This document shows, piece after piece, positions 21,616 through 24,019 of a stretch of 24,019 nucleotides of DNA. The notes beneath the pieces were generated by a model. It did not search any database, was not told the origin of the DNA, and saw nothing but the letters and a program-made list of their open reading frames with translations. Origin of the DNA: an uncultured Lachnospiraceae bacterium. Its GTDB lineage: Bacteria > Bacillota > Clostridia > Lachnospirales > Lachnospiraceae. The position numbers and the translations under genes are program-made. Position 1 is the stretch's first letter. Each line of letters begins with the position of its first letter. The stretch lies in assembly GCA_910584695.1 (NCBI GenBank), contig CAJUBR010000039.1, positions 1 through 24,019 on the forward strand. Reading direction: 5' to 3'.

Positions 21616-22995
21616 ATGGAAGATAGCAAGGATAAGAAAGACAAAAATAGAGATGGAGATTATGAAAAATACTGTTATTTGTGCAGGAGACCGGAATCAA
21701 AGGTCGGAAAGCTGATTTACATGCCGAATAATATCAATATCTGTCAGGACTGCATGCAAAAAACCTTTGACAGCTTTGGCGGCAGCAATATGCAGTTTAT
21801 GGATTTATCTAATATGCCAAATATGAATATGAATCAGTTTACACCAGTGGACGATATTCCGAAGAAACAAAAAGTTAAGAAAAGGAAAGAGAAGGAAGAA
21901 AAAAAGGAGGAGCCGGAGCTTACTTTAAGTACGATTCCGGCACCTCATGAGATGAAGGCAAAACTGGATGAGTATGTGATCGGACAGGATTATGCAAAAA
22001 AAGTAATATCCGTTGCGGTTTATAATCATTATAAACGTGTTCTGACAAACAATATGGACGATATTGAGATTGAGAAGTCTAATATGCTGATGGTTGGTCC
22101 TACAGGCTGCGGTAAAACATATCTTGTAAAGACAATAGCACGTATTTTAAATGTACCTCTTGCAATTACCGATGCGACTACCTTGACAGAGGCAGGTTAT
22201 ATTGGTGATGACGTGGAAAGTGTACTGTCAAAGCTCCTTGCGGCAGCGGATAATGATGTGGAACGGGCAGAACGGGGGATTGTATTTATAGATGAGATTG
22301 ATAAGATTGCAAAGAAAAAGAGTACAAACTCCAGAGATGTAAGCGGAGAGGCTGTCCAGCAGGGTCTTTTGAAGATATTAGAAGGTGCAGAAGTGGAAGT
22401 TCCGGTAGGTGCGGGTAGTAAAAATGCAATGGTTCCCCTTACCACCATTAATACAAGAAACATTTTGTTTATTTGCGGCGGAGCTTTTCCGGATTTGGAG
22501 GACATTATCAAGTCACGCTTGAATAAACAGTCGTCTATTGGTTTTAAAGCAGATTTAAAGGATAAGTATGATAAGGATACGAATATCCTTCAAAAGGCTG
22601 TGGTAGAAGATCTTCGAGAGTTTGGTATGATCCCAGAGTTTCTTGGACGTCTGCCAATTTTGTTTACGCTTCAGAGTCTTGACGAAGAGATGATGGTTCA
22701 GATCTTAAAGGAGCCTAAGAATGCTATTTTGAAACAGTATCAGAAGTTGTTGAATTTAGATGGTGTGGATTTACGTTTTGATGATACTGCTTATCATGCA
22801 ATTGCAAAGCAGGCAATGGAAAAAAAGACGGGAGCAAGAGCATTGCGTGCAATTATTGAAGAATTTATGTTAGATATTATGTATCAGATTCCAAGAGATG
22901 ATAATATCGGAAGAGTTACCATTACAGGTGATTATATTGCAGGGAAAGGAACTCCTGTGATTGAAATGCGTGGAGTACTGGCTTTGGAAGATTAA
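21616..22995 (+). CDS. clpX: ClpX-type AAA+ unfoldase with N-terminal zinc finger
   Basis: 459 residues, about 30 longer than a typical ClpX. The zinc-binding domain has Cys20, Cys23, Cys43 and Cys46. A Met/Asn-rich stretch followed by a Lys/Glu-rich linker (about 58-103) replaces the usual short linker. The AAA+ core has Walker A GPTGCGKT (161-168), pore loop GYIG (194-197), Walker B IVFIDE (222-227), SRDVSGEAVQQGLL, the ClpP-docking IGF tripeptide (308-310) and sensor-2 GARALRAIIEE. So it should unfold substrates and feed ClpP. Neither clpP, tig nor lon is next to it, unlike the usual clpX locus; it could be a second, divergent ClpX. GGAGG before the ATG supports the start. Confidence 0.88.
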   Translation: MEDSKDKKDKNRDGDYEKYCYLCRRPESKVGKLIYMPNNINICQDCMQKTFDSFGGSNMQFMDLSNMPNMNMNQFTPVDDIPKKQKVKKRKEKEEKKEEPELTLSTIPAPHEMKAKLDEYVIGQDYAKKVISVAVYNHYKRVLTNNMDDIEIEKSNMLMVGPTGCGKTYLVKTIARILNVPLAITDATTLTEAGYIGDDVESVLSKLLAAADNDVERAERGIVFIDEIDKIAKKKSTNSRDVSGEAVQQGLLKILEGAEVEVPVGAGSKNAMVPLTTINTRNILFICGGAFPDLEDIIKSRLNKQSSIGFKADLKDKYDKDTNILQKAVVEDLREFGMIPEFLGRLPILFTLQSLDEEMMVQILKEPKNAILKQYQKLLNLDGVDLRFDDTAYHAIAKQAMEKKTGARALRAIIEEFMLDIMYQIPRDDNIGRVTITGDYIAGKGTPVIEMRGVLALED

Positions 22996-23026
22996 AGAGT
23001 ATAAGAAATTGTGCTGGCATCATATG

Positions 23027-23062
23027 CTTTCGGTTTGGAAAACATATTACCAAACTGAAAGC
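23027..23062. repeat. Hairpin downstream of clpX
   Basis: CTTTCGGTTTGG (23027-23038) pairs with CCAAACTGAAAG (23050-23061), 12 pairs with one wobble and an 11-base loop. The tail is not T-rich, so I do not call it a terminator. The rest of 22996-23160 shows nothing I can support. Confidence 0.5.
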
Positions 23063-23163
23063 TGCCTTTGGTATGGACTGAGACTGCCAGAGTCAGTAAT
23101 GATTGCTGCGTGATGGAAATTTGTGTGAATAAGGGTTGAAGTTTTTGAAGAAGATAATATAAT

Positions 23164-23217
23164 AAAGGGAAGAAGAATGGGAGAATATGGAATTATTCTT
23201 CCTTTGTGTTATTTTTG
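23164..23217 (+). terminator. Probable terminator in the clpX-aminopeptidase gap
   Basis: AAAGGGAAGAAGAAT (from 23164) pairs with ATTATTCTTCCTTT (ending about 23205), with one bulge and one mismatch, followed by GTGTTATTTTTG. It is about 170 bases after the clpX-like stop and 80 bases before the aminopeptidase start. Confidence 0.55.
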
Positions 23218-23294
23218 CGGGTAATGAGCCGGATATAGAGTTTATGTAAGATTTGGCAAATGCCGTAGAGTTTTTGATTTAAGGAGGCAGGACT

Positions 23295-24019
23295 GATGGA
23301 ACGGAAAAATGCATGGAAAGACTATAATAAGCAGGAACTGAAAGAATTAGAAAAATTAAGTAAAGAATATCGTAAGTTTCTGGATCAGGGAAAGACAGAA
23401 CGGGAATGTGTGAAATATCTTGTAAAGATGGCAAAGGACTTCGGATATGAAGATTTGGATGAGGTAAGGAGATCAGGAAAAACACTGAAAGCGGGTGATA
23501 AAGTATATGCGGTTAACATGAAGAAAGCAATCGTTCTTTTTCATATAGGAACCAAGCCGATTACTGAGGGTATGAATATTCTTGGGGCACATATTGATTC
23601 ACCTAGGATGGATGTAAAACAGAATCCTTTGTATGAGGATACGGAGCTTGCATATTTAGATACACATTATTATGGAGGAATCAAAAAGTATCAGTGGGTG
23701 ACGCTTCCCCTTGCCATTCATGGTGTGGTAGCGAAGAAAAATGGAGAGGTATTGAATATTAGAATCGGAGAGGATGAAAAAGACCCTGTTTTTTGTGTGA
23801 CGGATCTGCTGATTCATTTAGCCGGAGAGCAGATGGATAAGAAGGCAAATAAGGTGGTGGAGGGGGAACAGCTGGATATTCTGATTGGAAGCCGTCCCCT
23901 TGCTAAGGAAGAGAAAGAGCCGGTTAAAAAGATGATTCTTTCGATTTTAAAAAAGAAATACGACATGGAGGAAGAAGATTTTCTGTCAGCCGAGTTAGAG
24001 ATTGTTCCAGCCGGAAAAG
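23295..24019 (+). CDS. M18-family aminopeptidase, 3' partial
   Basis: The frame from the ATG at 23295 stays open to the end of the window (241 residues; full M18 proteins are about 430-470). GGAGG at 23282-23286 lies eight bases upstream. GAHIDSPRMDV carries the first metal-site residues (His99, Asp101) of the M18 (aminopeptidase I / aspartyl aminopeptidase) family. HYYGGIKKYQWVTLPLAIHG and FCVTDLLIHLA are further family strings. The family is a cytoplasmic, tetrahedral, two-metal exopeptidase that removes N-terminal residues, often acidic ones, from peptides. Lying next to a ClpX-type unfoldase, it may help finish peptide breakdown; that link is only by position. Confidence 0.92.

Noticed and set aside
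23027..23062. Terminator directly after the clpX-like gene
   Set aside because: The stem is good but the following bases (CTGCCTTTGG) are not a T-run; the hairpin at 23164 is the better candidate.

Overview
The window looks like a chromosomal segment of a low-GC anaerobic Clostridia bacterium, most likely Lachnospiraceae. Codon use is AT-rich, Shine-Dalgarno sites are strong (AGGAGG) and promoters are close to the sigma-A consensus. The gene set fits: a rubrerythrin with its rubredoxin domain at the N-terminus, a DUF6465-like Lys/Ala-rich protein, a PadR-HAAS operon, an Amt-PII fusion, and 7TMR-DISM-type sensors. I see no rRNA, tRNA, CRISPR array, phage module or intact transposase. Family names come from motif recognition by eye; no search was run.

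Layout. (1) 1-2566: the 3' part of a 7TM sensor histidine-kinase-like gene, open at the left edge and with Asn in place of the phospho-acceptor His, followed by a DUF1189-like membrane protein. (2) 2596-3081, minus: a CYTH-domain protein, converging on a shared terminator. (3) 3212-7986: a membrane GGDEF diguanylate cyclase, a DJ-1/PfpI protein and a DinG/XPD-type Fe-S helicase with an N-terminal nuclease-like domain. (4) 8070-10285: a Cof-type HAD phosphatase and MurF, in one operon behind a clear promoter. (5) 10420-10959: rubrerythrin, with a 15-bp PerR-box-like palindrome at its promoter. (6) 11133-12901: a poorly conserved stretch with a small orphan ORF, an unrecognised two-TM protein and the decayed 3' end of a chemotaxis receptor gene (two frameshifts, one stop). 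(7) 13099-15336: a Lys/Ala repeat protein, ProC, and an AIM24/TIGR00266 protein. (8) 15576-18175: a PadR - HAAS membrane protein - secreted Ser/Thr/Glu-rich protein - VanZ-like cluster. (9) 18424-20163, minus: an ammonium transporter fused to a PII domain, behind a long leader with two terminator-like hairpins. (10) 20746-21462: an AraC-family regulator. (11) 21616-22995: a ClpX-type unfoldase. (12) 23295-end: an M18 aminopeptidase, cut by the right edge.

Most of this is core metabolism and housekeeping (peptidoglycan, proline, ammonium uptake, oxidative defence, proteolysis) mixed with sensory and envelope genes. The most interesting signals are regulatory or structural. They are the attenuator-like amt leader with AAAGAN hexaloops, two diverged copies of a palindromic repeat on either side of the amt gene, the sensor kinase without its phospho-acceptor, and the Amt-fused PII domain without its modifiable tyrosine. 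I found no convincing wholly new system such as a defence island.
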